From: Fodinicurvata sediminis DSM 21159
GTDB taxonomy: Bacteria > Pseudomonadota > Alphaproteobacteria > Kiloniellales > DSM-21159
Direction: 5' to 3'
DNA: 64,000 nucleotides
Assembly: GCF_000420625.1 (NCBI RefSeq)
Contig: NZ_ATVH01000011.1
Coordinates: 434,001-498,000 of the forward strand
How positions within the stretch are numbered: position 1 is the stretch's first letter; every line of letters starts with the position of its first letter. The translations under genes and the position numbers were made by a program. Positions 13,550 through 21,656 of the stretch are shown piece after piece. The notes under the pieces were generated by a model. It searched no databases. It saw only the letters and a program-made list of their open reading frames with translations, and was not told the DNA's origin.

Positions 13550-14803
13550 ATGGCACAGAACGTCGCCAAGCAAGAGGTTGATACCGTACGCAATGCCCTG
13601 GAAAGGCTGAAGCCTCAACTCGCCCTTGCCCTTCCAAAGCACCTCACCCCGGAACGCTTGGTGCGCGTCACCATGACGGCGGTGCAGAACACCCCGAAGC
13701 TGCTGGACTGCGACCGCACCAGCCTGTTCGCCGCCGTCGTGACCTGCGCCCAGCTTGGCCTGGAGCCCGACGGCGTGCTGGGCCAGGCCTATCTCGTTCC
13801 CTTCAACGGCAAGGTCCAGTTCATTCCCGGCTACAAGGGGCTGCTGACCCTGGCCCGGAACTCTGGCGAAATCAGTTCCATCCAGGCCCATGAGGTCTGC
13901 GAGAACGACGAGTTCAACTACATCTACGGCCTGGAGGAACACCTGAGCCACCGCCCCGCCGAGGGCGAGCGCGGCGAGATAACCCATTTCTACGCCTACG
14001 CCAAGTTCAAGGACGGCGGCTATGTCTTCGAGGTCATGACCCGCGCCCAGGTCGAGCGCATCCGCGATGCCTCCGAGGGCTACAAGTCCTTCAAGAAGGG
14101 CTATACGAAATCCTCGCCCTGGGAAGATCACTTTCCGCAAATGGGCCGCAAGACCGCCATTCGCCGGCTGGCCAACTACCTGCCCATGTCGGTCCAGCGC
14201 GCCGCCGCTTTCGAGGACGCCTTTGACCGTGGCGAGCATGCCAGTACCGACCAGTATGGCGATCTCGTGATCGAGGGCGGCGATATCGTCAGCGAGGCCG
14301 AGGACACAGGGACCAAGGCCGCGAGCAAGCTGGATGCCCTGGCCGGCGAAGACAAGGCCCCCGAGGCAACCAAACCCGAACCGGAAGCCGAAACGTCAAC
14401 CGCCGAGGCCGAAACGGAAACCGCCGAGGCCGAAACGGAAACCGAGAAGAAGGCACCGGCACCCAAGAAGGCCAAGGGATCGTCCGGCGCCAAGAAATCG
14501 GGCGACACGAAGAAGGCCGAGACGAAGCAGGGAGGCGCGTCCATCACCGACGAGGAACGCGCGCTGGGCGAGATAACGCCGCACTGGATGAAGCAACGCT
14601 TCGTGCTGGAGGGCGACGACGTTGTGGACCGGGAGACCGGCGAGGTTGTTCCCGAGGAATTTGTTGAGCGCTTCGACAACGACGGCTTCTCGGTCCTGCA
14701 GGGCTACTACCAGCGCGACGTGGCGCCCCAGGGGGAGCCGGCGAACAGCCAGGATGAAGAAGGCGACGACGTGCCGAGCGCGTTGTTCAGCGCGGAGGGC
14801 TGA
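13550..14803 (+). CDS. RecT-family single-strand annealing protein
   Basis: In this 417-aa protein residues 1-240 match RecT: LTPERLVRVTMTAVQNTPKL, then CAQLGLEPDGVLGQAYLVPF and YKGLLTLARNSGEI. It anneals complementary single strands during phage recombination. RecT proteins are usually near 270-330 aa; here residues 260-330 form a Glu/Thr/Ala and Lys-rich linker, and a short C-terminal domain (ITPHWMKQRFVLEGDDVVDR) follows. The linker contains two copies of a 21-base in-frame repeat near 14403-14444. Confidence 0.88.
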   Translation: MAQNVAKQEVDTVRNALERLKPQLALALPKHLTPERLVRVTMTAVQNTPKLLDCDRTSLFAAVVTCAQLGLEPDGVLGQAYLVPFNGKVQFIPGYKGLLTLARNSGEISSIQAHEVCENDEFNYIYGLEEHLSHRPAEGERGEITHFYAYAKFKDGGYVFEVMTRAQVERIRDASEGYKSFKKGYTKSSPWEDHFPQMGRKTAIRRLANYLPMSVQRAAAFEDAFDRGEHASTDQYGDLVIEGGDIVSEAEDTGTKAASKLDALAGEDKAPEATKPEPEAETSTAEAETETAEAETETEKKAPAPKKAKGSSGAKKSGDTKKAETKQGGASITDEERALGEITPHWMKQRFVLEGDDVVDRETGEVVPEEFVERFDNDGFSVLQGYYQRDVAPQGEPANSQDEEGDDVPSALFSAEG

Positions 14804-14806
14804 ATC

Positions 14807-15505
14807 ATGCTTCTGTTCTTCTGCGACTTCGAGACAAACGGCCTACCGCTGTTCGATCAGCCATCGAACGATCCCCGGCAGCCGCATATCGTCCAGGCCG
14901 CCGCAACCCTCGTCGAGGCGGAAAGCCGCAAGGTTGTCTCCAGCCTCAACCTGATCTCCTGCCCGGACGGGTGGGAGATCCCCGACGAGGCGGCCCAGGT
15001 CCACGGCATCACCACCGAGTATGCCCTGCAGGTCGGGATTCCAGAGGACAAGGTGGCGCACGCCCTGCACGCCCTGTGGCGCCAAGCGCACTGCCGCATT
15101 GCGCACAACGAGTCCTTTGACGCCCGGATCATGCGAATCGCGCTCAAGCGCTTCCTGGGCAATGAGGCGGCCGACTTCTGGAAGTCCTGCAAGGCGGAGT
15201 GCACCCAGCGCCTCGCCACACCGATCGTGAAGGCGGCGCCCTCGGAAAAGATGATGGCGACCGGGCGAAAGCACACCAAGACCGCCAGCCTGGCGGAGGC
15301 CTACGCGCACTTCATGGGGCGCCCGCTGCAGAACGCCCACACGGCCCTGGCGGACGTGAAGGGCTGCATGGAGGTGTATTTCGCCATCCAGGGGCAGGTG
15401 CCTGGTGCGACGCCTGCGGCGGATACGCCGGCAGCGCCCCCGCCCAAAAAACCCGAGCCCGAGCCTGCGCAAGCGGGCGACGACGGCCTGTCCTTCCTCT
15501 CATAA
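14807..15505 (+). CDS. DEDDh 3'-5' exonuclease
   Basis: This 232-aa protein has the DnaQ-like exonuclease motifs: FFCDFETNGLPL (Asp and Glu), AHNESFDARIM (Asp) and NAHTALADVKGCMEVY (His and Asp). A Pro/Ala-rich tail ends in DDGLSFL, reminiscent of short motifs that bind partner proteins. It starts three bases after RecT and probably takes part in recombination or proofreading during phage replication. Confidence 0.85.
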   Translation: MLLFFCDFETNGLPLFDQPSNDPRQPHIVQAAATLVEAESRKVVSSLNLISCPDGWEIPDEAAQVHGITTEYALQVGIPEDKVAHALHALWRQAHCRIAHNESFDARIMRIALKRFLGNEAADFWKSCKAECTQRLATPIVKAAPSEKMMATGRKHTKTASLAEAYAHFMGRPLQNAHTALADVKGCMEVYFAIQGQVPGATPAADTPAAPPPKKPEPEPAQAGDDGLSFLS

Positions 15506-15518
15506 GGAGCAACGACCC

Positions 15519-17207
15519 ATGAAACTTTCAATAAGGGACTATCGCGGCGTCGAGCGCGCCGATATCGACCTGAGCCGGATTGCCCTCTTGGCCGGGCGCA
15601 ACGAGCAGGGCAAATCCTGCCTGGCCGAAGCCGCACGTGCGGCCCTGCACGGCGCCCCCATCCCCGTTGCCGGCATCAACAAGAAGGATGCCAAGCTGCT
15701 GCTGCGCCAGGGCGCGGAGGAAGGCAGCGCCCACATCGAAGACGGCAAGCTGGCCCGCACGGTGGCCTGGCCCAAGGCCAAAGTGACCGACGGGGCCGAG
15801 GGTGCGCCACGCGCCAGTGCCTATGCCGTCGGCATGGCCCATCTGCTGGACTTGCCGCTGAAGGAGCGCGCCGCAGCCCTGGCCGGTTACATCGACAGCC
15901 AGCCGGATATCTCCGACCTCACGGCGGCAATGGTCGATATCGGCTACAGCGAGAAAGCAGCCGAGAAGGCCTGGAAGGCCGTCTCCAAGGAGTCCACCTG
16001 GGACAAGACCTACCAGAACGCACAGGCCCACAGCACCGCCCTGAAAGGCCAGTGGGAGGCCGTCACCGGCGAGAAGTACGGACCCAAGAAGGCGGGCAAC
16101 TGGAAGCCGGAGGGGCTGCCCGAGGAACCCAGCCGAGAAGACCTCGAAAGGGATCTGGAGCAGACCCGCGCACGCCTGAAGGAGGCCGTGGGGTCTCAGG
16201 CCGTCTCGGAAGCCGAAATGAAGCGCCTGCAGGAAGAGGCGGATGCGCGGTCTGACGATCCAGCCCCGTTGCGCCAGGAACTAGAGAAGATCCAGGCCCG
16301 TCTGCAGGAGGCCGAGGGCGAGCGTGCCGCCCTGCCGCCCGAGGAAGGCGGCGAGAACGAAGTGGTTAAGTGTCCCGCCTGTGAGGCCGAACTTGTGGTC
16401 GAGCGCGTCTGGAAAGGCGAGACGCTGCTGAAGCCCCACAACGAGGAAACGGCCAAGGCGGGGGCCAGCAAGGAGGTGCGCAAGAAGCGGGCCGACCTGG
16501 ACGGTGAAATCGGCAACCTGAAGAGCCGCGCTTCGGCCCTCAATCAGGAGATCGCCAACGCGGAACACACCGCCAAGCGGGCCGAGGAAGCCCAGCAGAA
16601 GCTGGAGGAATTGCGCAACCAGGGCGGCGAGCGCGACGAGAGCGCCGTCACCAACGCAGAGGCAGAGGAAGCGGCCGCGCGGAAGAAGCTCGAAGCCTTC
16701 GACGGCTGGGTGAAGGCAAACAAGCTGCACGGCGATATCCAGCGCAACGACAAGCTGGTCGAGCTTCTGGCGCCCGAAGGCCTGCGTCGGCGCAAGCTGG
16801 CAAAGGGCCTGGGGCACCTGAACGAGGCGATGGAGAAGCTGGCCAATGCAGCCGAGTGGCCCGTGGTGCGCCTGGACGAGAACCTGGAGGCGCACTACGG
16901 CACACGACCGCTCTGGCAAGCCTCCGCGTCCGGCAGGTGGCGCGCGCGTCTCGTCATGCAGGCCGCACTGGCACAGATCGACGGCTCCTGCGCGCTGGTC
17001 ATCGACGAGGCGGATATCCTCGACTTCCGGGGCCGCAACGGTCTCATGGCGCTGCTGTCCGCCGCCGGCCTGCCGGCCCTGGTCTGCCTGACCATCAACA
17101 AGCCGGCCCTCGTCCCCGATCTCGCCGCTGCCAAGCTGGGGCAAAGCTACTGGATCGAGGGCGGCACTGCCGAGACAATCGAGCAGAAGATGGAGCAGGC
17201 GGCATGA
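15519..17207 (+). CDS. SMC/Rad50-like ATPase
   Basis: In this 562-aa protein the Walker A is GRNEQGKS at residues 26-33. Long coiled-coil segments (about 200-280 and 305-400) flank a CPAC motif at C285-C288 like the Rad50 zinc hook. Walker B is ALVIDEADIL near residue 492. The start has AAGGAGC upstream; the frame stays open earlier, inside the exonuclease gene, only by chance. It is shorter than Rad50/SbcC (about 1000 aa), so it is a compact version. With the neighbouring exonucleases and RecT it probably processes DNA ends. No separate Mre11-like nuclease is seen. Confidence 0.75.
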   Translation: MKLSIRDYRGVERADIDLSRIALLAGRNEQGKSCLAEAARAALHGAPIPVAGINKKDAKLLLRQGAEEGSAHIEDGKLARTVAWPKAKVTDGAEGAPRASAYAVGMAHLLDLPLKERAAALAGYIDSQPDISDLTAAMVDIGYSEKAAEKAWKAVSKESTWDKTYQNAQAHSTALKGQWEAVTGEKYGPKKAGNWKPEGLPEEPSREDLERDLEQTRARLKEAVGSQAVSEAEMKRLQEEADARSDDPAPLRQELEKIQARLQEAEGERAALPPEEGGENEVVKCPACEAELVVERVWKGETLLKPHNEETAKAGASKEVRKKRADLDGEIGNLKSRASALNQEIANAEHTAKRAEEAQQKLEELRNQGGERDESAVTNAEAEEAAARKKLEAFDGWVKANKLHGDIQRNDKLVELLAPEGLRRRKLAKGLGHLNEAMEKLANAAEWPVVRLDENLEAHYGTRPLWQASASGRWRARLVMQAALAQIDGSCALVIDEADILDFRGRNGLMALLSAAGLPALVCLTINKPALVPDLAAAKLGQSYWIEGGTAETIEQKMEQAA

Positions 17208-17680
17208 CCGAGCGCCGCCCCTTCACCGTTCATTGCGGCGATTGCTCCCATCAATGGATCGTCGCCTACCTGCCCATGCTTGTCGAGGACTTCATGAAGA
17301 TCGCCGGCAAGCCCCACTGTCCCATGTGCGCGTCAGGGAACGTGCTGTGCGGGGCCTCAGACAAGGAGGAAGAAATGCCGATAGAAACGAACCCCGGAAT
17401 CCACGAAACCGCAAAAGACCCTACGCGCGATGAACTAAATGACCCGCGCTTTGAAGCGATCTGGCAAGTCATCAAGGGGTGGGACGTCAGCACAAGAGAA
17501 GGCCTCTATGAAGGAGCCAATGGTGCCCATGTTGCGATGATCTTGCGTGCCCTGAATGCTCACGACACAAGCGCCCCCGGAACGCCTATAGAGCGCGCTG
17601 CCTACCAGGGCATCCGCAACGCGCAGCGCCAGGACCACAAGCCGGAGAACCGCGCCCAGGAGAACGGCAAGAGGTACTGA
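17204..17680 (+). CDS. Zinc-ribbon-containing hypothetical phage protein
   Basis: This 158-aa protein starts with ATG overlapping the ATPase stop. Residues 8-45 have HCGDCSHQW, then HCPMCASGNVLC, a likely zinc ribbon. Residues 55-158 hold a helical region with RFEAIWQVIKGWDVSTREGL resembling domains in other phage proteins. Function unknown. Confidence 0.6.
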   Translation: MTERRPFTVHCGDCSHQWIVAYLPMLVEDFMKIAGKPHCPMCASGNVLCGASDKEEEMPIETNPGIHETAKDPTRDELNDPRFEAIWQVIKGWDVSTREGLYEGANGAHVAMILRALNAHDTSAPGTPIERAAYQGIRNAQRQDHKPENRAQENGKRY

Positions 17681-17796
17681 GGCACACCGGGCCGCGCAGG
17701 CGCCCCCTTTCCATGCCCATGACCCCCGGTGACATATACGACCCTGCCGTAGGGCGCGGAGCGGCAGGACTCAACCAGGACAGACAGGAGAGCAGC

Positions 17797-18084
17797 ATGA
17801 GCGGAGAAATCGACGGCGTGACCTATGAAGTGACCCACAGCGGGCAGAAACGCGCCTATGGCGACAGCTATTACGAATACGCGATCACGAGCGACAAGCC
17901 CGCCGATGAGGTCGAGCGGATCTGCCGCACCCATGTCCACAGGTGCGACCTGTCGCGCGCGCAATGGCAGCAGGAGAACCGCGCCGCGCCCTCGATGAGC
18001 AATTACTTCCGGTCCAGCTACCTATTCGAGGACCTGGGGGACGGGCGGTTCTTCTACCAGGTGCGGTTTCCGTTCACGGATTGA
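17797..18084 (+). CDS. Hypothetical phage protein
   Basis: This 95-aa protein has ACAGGAG upstream of its ATG. It contains YEVTHSGQKRAYGDSYYEYA, a run of aromatic residues that looks beta-rich, and two Cys. No family is recognised. The 116-base gap before it (17681-17796) has no clear gene. Confidence 0.5.
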   Translation: MSGEIDGVTYEVTHSGQKRAYGDSYYEYAITSDKPADEVERICRTHVHRCDLSRAQWQQENRAAPSMSNYFRSSYLFEDLGDGRFFYQVRFPFTD

Positions 18085-18096
18085 GAGGGGCTTGTT

Positions 18097-19197
18097 ATGA
18101 GCGACAAAAGCAAGATCGAATGGACAGATGCGACGTGGAATCCCGTGACGGGCTGCAGCATCGTCAGCCCGGGCTGCACAAATTGCTACGCCATGAAGCT
18201 GGCAGGCGGCCGCATGAAGCACCACCCCAGCCGCGCCGGCCTGACCGACGACAGCAAGGCCGGCCCCGTCTGGAACGGCCGGGTGCGCCTGAACGAACAA
18301 TGGCTGGACCAGCCCCTGCGCTGGAAGAAGCCGCGCCACATCTTCGTCTGCGCGCATGGCGATCTGTTCCATGAGAACGTGCCCGATGAATGGATCGACC
18401 GGGTCTTCGCGGTCATGGCTCTGGCGCCACAGCACACCTTCCAGGTGCTGACAAAGCGGGCCGGCAGGATGAAGTGGTATATGGATCGTGCACTAGGAAG
18501 GATCGCTGATGCGGTCCAGCCAATGCGCACTGACAGGAGTGTCGTTGGCCCCCTGCCCCATGTGGCGCCCGGTCGGCAATGGTGGCCCCTCCACAACGTC
18601 TGGCTGATGGTCTCGATAGAGGATCAGCAGAGGGTCAACGAGCGCATTCCTCGCCTGCTGCTCACGCCAGCAGCCGTGCGCGGCGTGAGTGCGGAGCCCT
18701 TGCTGGGGCCGCTTGATCTCACTCCCTGGCTCCCCGGTTGCTATGAGTGCGCCGATGATTGCGGCTGGCGATCTGGTCGCTCACCAGAGGAGGAAATCTG
18801 CAATCACTGCGGCTGGATTGGCACAGCGGGAGGTGAGTTCTGCTCGCGCTGCGCCCATCAGGACTTCGGGCACGTCTGTCCCAATTGTGAGGGCAACGTT
18901 ATCCATCATCATCCTGATACGCCATGTCTCGACTGGGTCATAGCTGGTGGCGAGTCCGGCCCTGGTGCCCGGCCCATGCACCCGGACTGGCCTCGCTCCC
19001 TGCGCGACCAATGCCAGGCGGCCGGCGTGGCCTTTCACTTTAAGCAGTGGGGCGAGTGGCACCCTGACGCCCTGCTTTTCAGGGAAGCCGCGCCTGACGG
19101 CAGATGTCCGCCGCCGAAGATGCGGGTCGGCAAGCGCGCCGCTGGCCGCACCCTTGACGGTCGCACCTGGGATGAAATGCCGGAGGTGCGGTCATGA
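18097..19197 (+). CDS. DUF5131 (phage Gp37/Gp68) family protein
   Basis: This 366-aa protein has the family hallmarks: IEWTDATWNPVTGCSIVSPG, then CTNCYAMKLA, HIFVCAHGDLFHENVPDEWI, QVLTKRAGRM, and a C-terminal DWVIAGGESGPGARPMHPDW plus FHFKQWGEW. The Cys spacing in the N-terminus resembles a radical-SAM-like cluster, but the biochemical role of the family is not established to my knowledge. An inserted zinc-finger region (about residues 208-270, many CxxC pairs) lies before the final domain. The stop overlaps the next start. Confidence 0.88.
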   Translation: MSDKSKIEWTDATWNPVTGCSIVSPGCTNCYAMKLAGGRMKHHPSRAGLTDDSKAGPVWNGRVRLNEQWLDQPLRWKKPRHIFVCAHGDLFHENVPDEWIDRVFAVMALAPQHTFQVLTKRAGRMKWYMDRALGRIADAVQPMRTDRSVVGPLPHVAPGRQWWPLHNVWLMVSIEDQQRVNERIPRLLLTPAAVRGVSAEPLLGPLDLTPWLPGCYECADDCGWRSGRSPEEEICNHCGWIGTAGGEFCSRCAHQDFGHVCPNCEGNVIHHHPDTPCLDWVIAGGESGPGARPMHPDWPRSLRDQCQAAGVAFHFKQWGEWHPDALLFREAAPDGRCPPPKMRVGKRAAGRTLDGRTWDEMPEVRS

Positions 19198-19475
19198 GCA
19201 TCAGATACGCCTACCGCGCCACCATGAACACACCTGTCCGACCCGGACTCCGGGGCAAGCTGGCCCATTGGCTGCGCCGTCTGGCGGGCCGCCTCGATGG
19301 CGGGAACTGCCTTGTTTTCGTGGTGCAGGGTGACATTTCGCCCGCCGGCCTGAATGAGGTTTGCCGGCAACTGCCCCGCCACCTGCACCGGGATCTGCGC
19401 GCCGTCGTGGATCTGGAGGCATGTGACCGGGGCAACGGTATCGAGGAATGGTCAACATGGGAGGAAGGGCGGTAA
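19194..19475 (+). CDS. Hypothetical phage protein
   Basis: This 93-aa protein is coupled to the DUF5131 gene by ATGA. It has a basic N-terminal third and a CLVFVVQGDISPAGLNEVC segment suggesting a small alpha/beta fold. No family is recognised. Confidence 0.5.
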   Translation: MSIRYAYRATMNTPVRPGLRGKLAHWLRRLAGRLDGGNCLVFVVQGDISPAGLNEVCRQLPRHLHRDLRAVVDLEACDRGNGIEEWSTWEEGR

Positions 19476-19852
19476 TGACGCAACAACTCTCTATCTTCGA
19501 TGTGATCGTGCCGCCGGCCATTCGCCGGCCCGTCGAGCCCTATGGAAACGTGGTCCAGGAGGAATCGCACGAAACGCTGCGCCTGCCACACCCACGCATC
19601 GCCTGGGGCAAGGCCAGGATCGAGCTGCATCAGCACAGCGACGGTCTCTGGATGTGGGCGACCAATTTCAACCTGTCAGGCTGGGGCGGTGGATACCGAG
19701 TCGGGCCGAAGTGGGGAAAGTTCGCCGATACCCGCGATGCGGCGCTGCACCATGCCGTGCAGGAGATCAAGGGCAGGGTCGCCAAAAGGGCGCGGGAGAC
19801 CACAGACAAGGAACGGCGGGAAGTGACCGTCTGGGCGGAGGGGTTGCTATGA
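19475..19852 (+). CDS. Hypothetical phage protein
   Basis: This 125-aa protein starts with ATG overlapping the preceding TAA (TAATG), with GGAGG upstream. An N-terminal QLSIFDVIVPP is followed by an aromatic-rich middle (DGLWMWATNFNLSGWGGGYR) and a helical end with a run of charged residues. The QLSxFD motif looks like a short clamp-binding peptide near the N-terminus, as in some phage DNA-processing proteins; this is inference. Confidence 0.5.
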   Translation: MTQQLSIFDVIVPPAIRRPVEPYGNVVQEESHETLRLPHPRIAWGKARIELHQHSDGLWMWATNFNLSGWGGGYRVGPKWGKFADTRDAALHHAVQEIKGRVAKRARETTDKERREVTVWAEGLL

Positions 19853-20445
19853 CCGACAAGCCAATCGCACTCGTTTGCGGCTTTGGCCGCTGCGGATCGT
19901 CCTTGGTTATGCAGATGCTGGCCAGGAGCAAAATGCCGATGACCGGGCAATGGCCGGACTTCGAGGACGACAACAGCTCCAATCCCTACTGGCTGCAGAA
20001 GCAGAGGGGGCGCGCGGTCAAGATCCTCGACGTTCACCGCGCCGAGCGATTTATCCCGTCGGGCGACTATCGCACCATCTGGCTGGACCGCGACCCGCAC
20101 CAGCAGGCCAAGTCTCAGCTCAAGATGCTGCGCGAACTCAACGGCATCAAGACAGGGGCGCGCCACCTGCGCGCCTTCAGAAAATCCCTGGTCAACGACC
20201 GGCCGAAGGCGATGGAAAAGCTGGCCACGCAAGGCCCCGTGATGGCGCTGGATTTCGAGCAGATCATCAATGAGCCGGAGATGGCTGCGCTGAAGATCGC
20301 GCTTTTTGTGGGCCTCGACAGCCACACAGCACCGATTAAAGCAATGGCGGCCGTCGTATTTCCGCGCCCCACACACGCCCAGCCCGACATGAGACTCGAG
20401 GCGGCGCTTCTGGAAGAACAGGAGAAGGAGCGGAGCGATGGATGA
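19849..20445 (+). CDS. Sulfotransferase-like P-loop protein
   Basis: This 198-aa protein begins with IALVCGFGRCGSSLVMQMLA, matching the PAPS-binding GxGRSGTS-type loop of sulfotransferases, with Cys before the Gly. A second conserved region, YRTIWLDRDPHQQAKSQLKM, resembles the 3'-phosphate-binding R-D-P segment, and MALDFEQIINEPE follows. It may transfer a sulfate or act as a related nucleotide-binding protein. The substrate is unknown. It is coupled to its upstream neighbour. Confidence 0.6.
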   Translation: MTDKPIALVCGFGRCGSSLVMQMLARSKMPMTGQWPDFEDDNSSNPYWLQKQRGRAVKILDVHRAERFIPSGDYRTIWLDRDPHQQAKSQLKMLRELNGIKTGARHLRAFRKSLVNDRPKAMEKLATQGPVMALDFEQIINEPEMAALKIALFVGLDSHTAPIKAMAAVVFPRPTHAQPDMRLEAALLEEQEKERSDG

Positions 20446-20725
20446 AATTGTAGCTGCGATCTACGAGGTTCGCGGGCAAGCGGTGGACGCCAACTGTAAA
20501 GCGCAGCGGTTTCTTATAAGCCGCGATATTCTTCTGGAGCTAGTGGCATTGCGCCATATCAACCCCGCATCCGGGCAGCTCACGCTCACGGGACTCCCTG
20601 TTGTTGCCACCTACAGGGGCGAGTGGGGCGAGCACCCCTGCCTCACCCTGGAGGCCGTGAGCCGCGAGACGGGGCGCATCAAATACTTCGATACGAAGTA
20701 CACGGACGAGGCGTGGAAGGCATGA
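20438..20725 (+). CDS. Hypothetical phage protein
   Basis: This 95-aa protein overlaps the preceding gene by 8 bases and the next by 4. No recognised family; predicted alpha/beta, with TLTGLPVVATYRGEWGEHPC and a final charged helix. Confidence 0.5.
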   Translation: MDEIVAAIYEVRGQAVDANCKAQRFLISRDILLELVALRHINPASGQLTLTGLPVVATYRGEWGEHPCLTLEAVSRETGRIKYFDTKYTDEAWKA

Positions 20726-21030
20726 CCGAAAAACTCACAAAGCCCTGGGAGCCCGAGATCCCGAAGAACGCCACGGACGAGCAGTTGAAGCAACAGGGCG
20801 CCGAACTCGCTCGCTATTTCCTGCCGTCATTCTGCACCGTCCTGAGTGGTGCGGTCGCCTACGACTTCGACCCAATCAGGCGAACGGCGAAGCGAACGCC
20901 AGCGGCCACATTCACCTTCCCAGGGGCGCAAGGAGAAGGCACCTGGCGCCTGGACCAGCGCGACATGGCGATGCTCGAAGCTGAGGACTACGACACCTAT
21001 CAGGCCCTCAAGGAGTCGGGCGGTGTGTGA
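20722..21030 (+). CDS. Hypothetical phage protein
   Basis: This 102-aa protein is coupled to its neighbour by ATGA. It begins MTEKLTKPWEPEIPKNATDE and has an acidic C-terminal helix. No family is recognised. Confidence 0.5.
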   Translation: MTEKLTKPWEPEIPKNATDEQLKQQGAELARYFLPSFCTVLSGAVAYDFDPIRRTAKRTPAATFTFPGAQGEGTWRLDQRDMAMLEAEDYDTYQALKESGGV

Positions 21031-21206
21031 TGGCGAAGCGCTGCAAGGCCTGTAGGGGGATGGGGTGGTTCTACTCGCCCGTCAACGGCCTCGATGACGC
21101 CTGCCCGCTTTGCGCGGAGCAGGCAGAGCAAGACTGGAAGCGACAGCAACGAACGAAGGAACTGAACGATGTCACTGACCGACATGAAAAACAACGCAGC
21201 CAATGA
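21030..21206 (+). CDS. Small zinc-finger-like phage protein
   Basis: This 58-aa protein has CKAC (residues 5-8) and CPLC (25-28), spaced like a DnaJ-type or treble-clef zinc site, followed by a charged helix. Its ATG overlaps the previous stop (TGATG). The last 38 bases overlap the start of the excisionase-like gene in another frame. Coupling and the two CxxC pairs support it. Confidence 0.5.
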   Translation: MAKRCKACRGMGWFYSPVNGLDDACPLCAEQAEQDWKRQQRTKELNDVTDRHEKQRSQ

Positions 21207-21429
21207 CAGGGGCGCCGGCCCCGCCTTCCTGACCACGGCGGAGTTGGCCGAGCGCTGGAAGGCCAACGCCAATACGCTGCGGCACTGGCGCATGAAGAAG
21301 ATCGGCCCGCCGTTCTTCAAGCCCGCCGGTGAAAACGGCAGGGTTCTTTACCGCCTGGATGACATTCTGGCCTGGGAAAATGCCCACAAGACCGTCTGTG
21401 GCTCCGAGTCGAGCGCGGCGGATGGTTAG
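21169..21429 (+). CDS. Excisionase-like HTH protein
   Basis: This 86-aa protein has a winged helix of the MerR/excisionase (HTH_17) type: LTTAELAERWKANANTLRHW, then KKIGPPFFKPAGENGRVLYR. It is the last phage gene before the tRNA attachment site, where directionality factors are often found. The integrase it would partner is not in this window. The start ATG has AAGGA upstream; the ATG at 21184 is an alternative. Confidence 0.65.
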   Translation: MSLTDMKNNAANDRGAGPAFLTTAELAERWKANANTLRHWRMKKIGPPFFKPAGENGRVLYRLDDILAWENAHKTVCGSESSAADG

Positions 21430-21510
21430 GTTTTGTCGCCTTGCGTTGCGACCGATGTGCGACCGGAAGGCTGTTTGCCGGGAGGCGGGAGGCGCTAACC
21501 CCTTGAAAAA

Positions 21511-21586
21511 TGGTGAGCCCGACAGGGTTCGAACCTGTGACCTACTGATTAAAAGTCAGTTGCTCTACCAGCTGAGCTACGGGCCC
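21511..21586 (-). tRNA. tRNA-Lys(UUU)
   Basis: On the minus strand the 76-base sequence folds as a tRNA. The 7-bp acceptor stem is GGGCCCG with CGGGCTC, the anticodon loop is CTTTTAA with anticodon TTT, the T-arm is GGTTCGAACC, and CCA is encoded. The 3' end points into the prophage, so the phage junction lies at or within its 3' half. Confidence 0.97.
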
Positions 21587-21602
21587 CAGGAGGGCGGAAA
21601 GG

Positions 21603-21631
21603 AACATATGAGGCTTCCCCTTTTCGGTCAA
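21603..21631 (-). promoter_or_regulatory. Promoter of tRNA-Lys
   Basis: Reading leftward, TTGACC (21626-21631) and TATGTT (21603-21608) are 17 bases apart, with the tRNA 5' end 16 bases further on. Spacing and sequence fit a sigma-70 promoter. Confidence 0.6.
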
Positions 21632-21656
21632 TTACCCAACGCGAAAAAAGTCCCCC

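Larger units (their letters stand above)
1..21510. mobile_element. Prophage, right-hand part (left end outside window)
   Basis: A continuous run of phage-type genes covers this stretch: terminase subunits, RecT, YqaJ exonuclease, a Cro/CI-type pair, a DUF5131 protein and an excisionase-like protein. It stops at the 3' end of a tRNA-Lys gene, a common integration site, and the genes beyond are host housekeeping genes. Base composition looks more GC-rich than the host part. Capsid, portal and tail genes and the integrase are not present and would have to lie left of position 1. Only one attachment end is visible, so the exact core sequence cannot be defined here. Confidence 0.9.

Noticed and set aside
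12554-14239. A 561-codon open frame on the minus strand across the YqaJ and RecT genes
   Set aside because: It is antisense to two well-supported genes, has no recognisable domain, and long antisense frames are expected in GC-rich coding DNA. Unlike the HNH case, its protein matches nothing.
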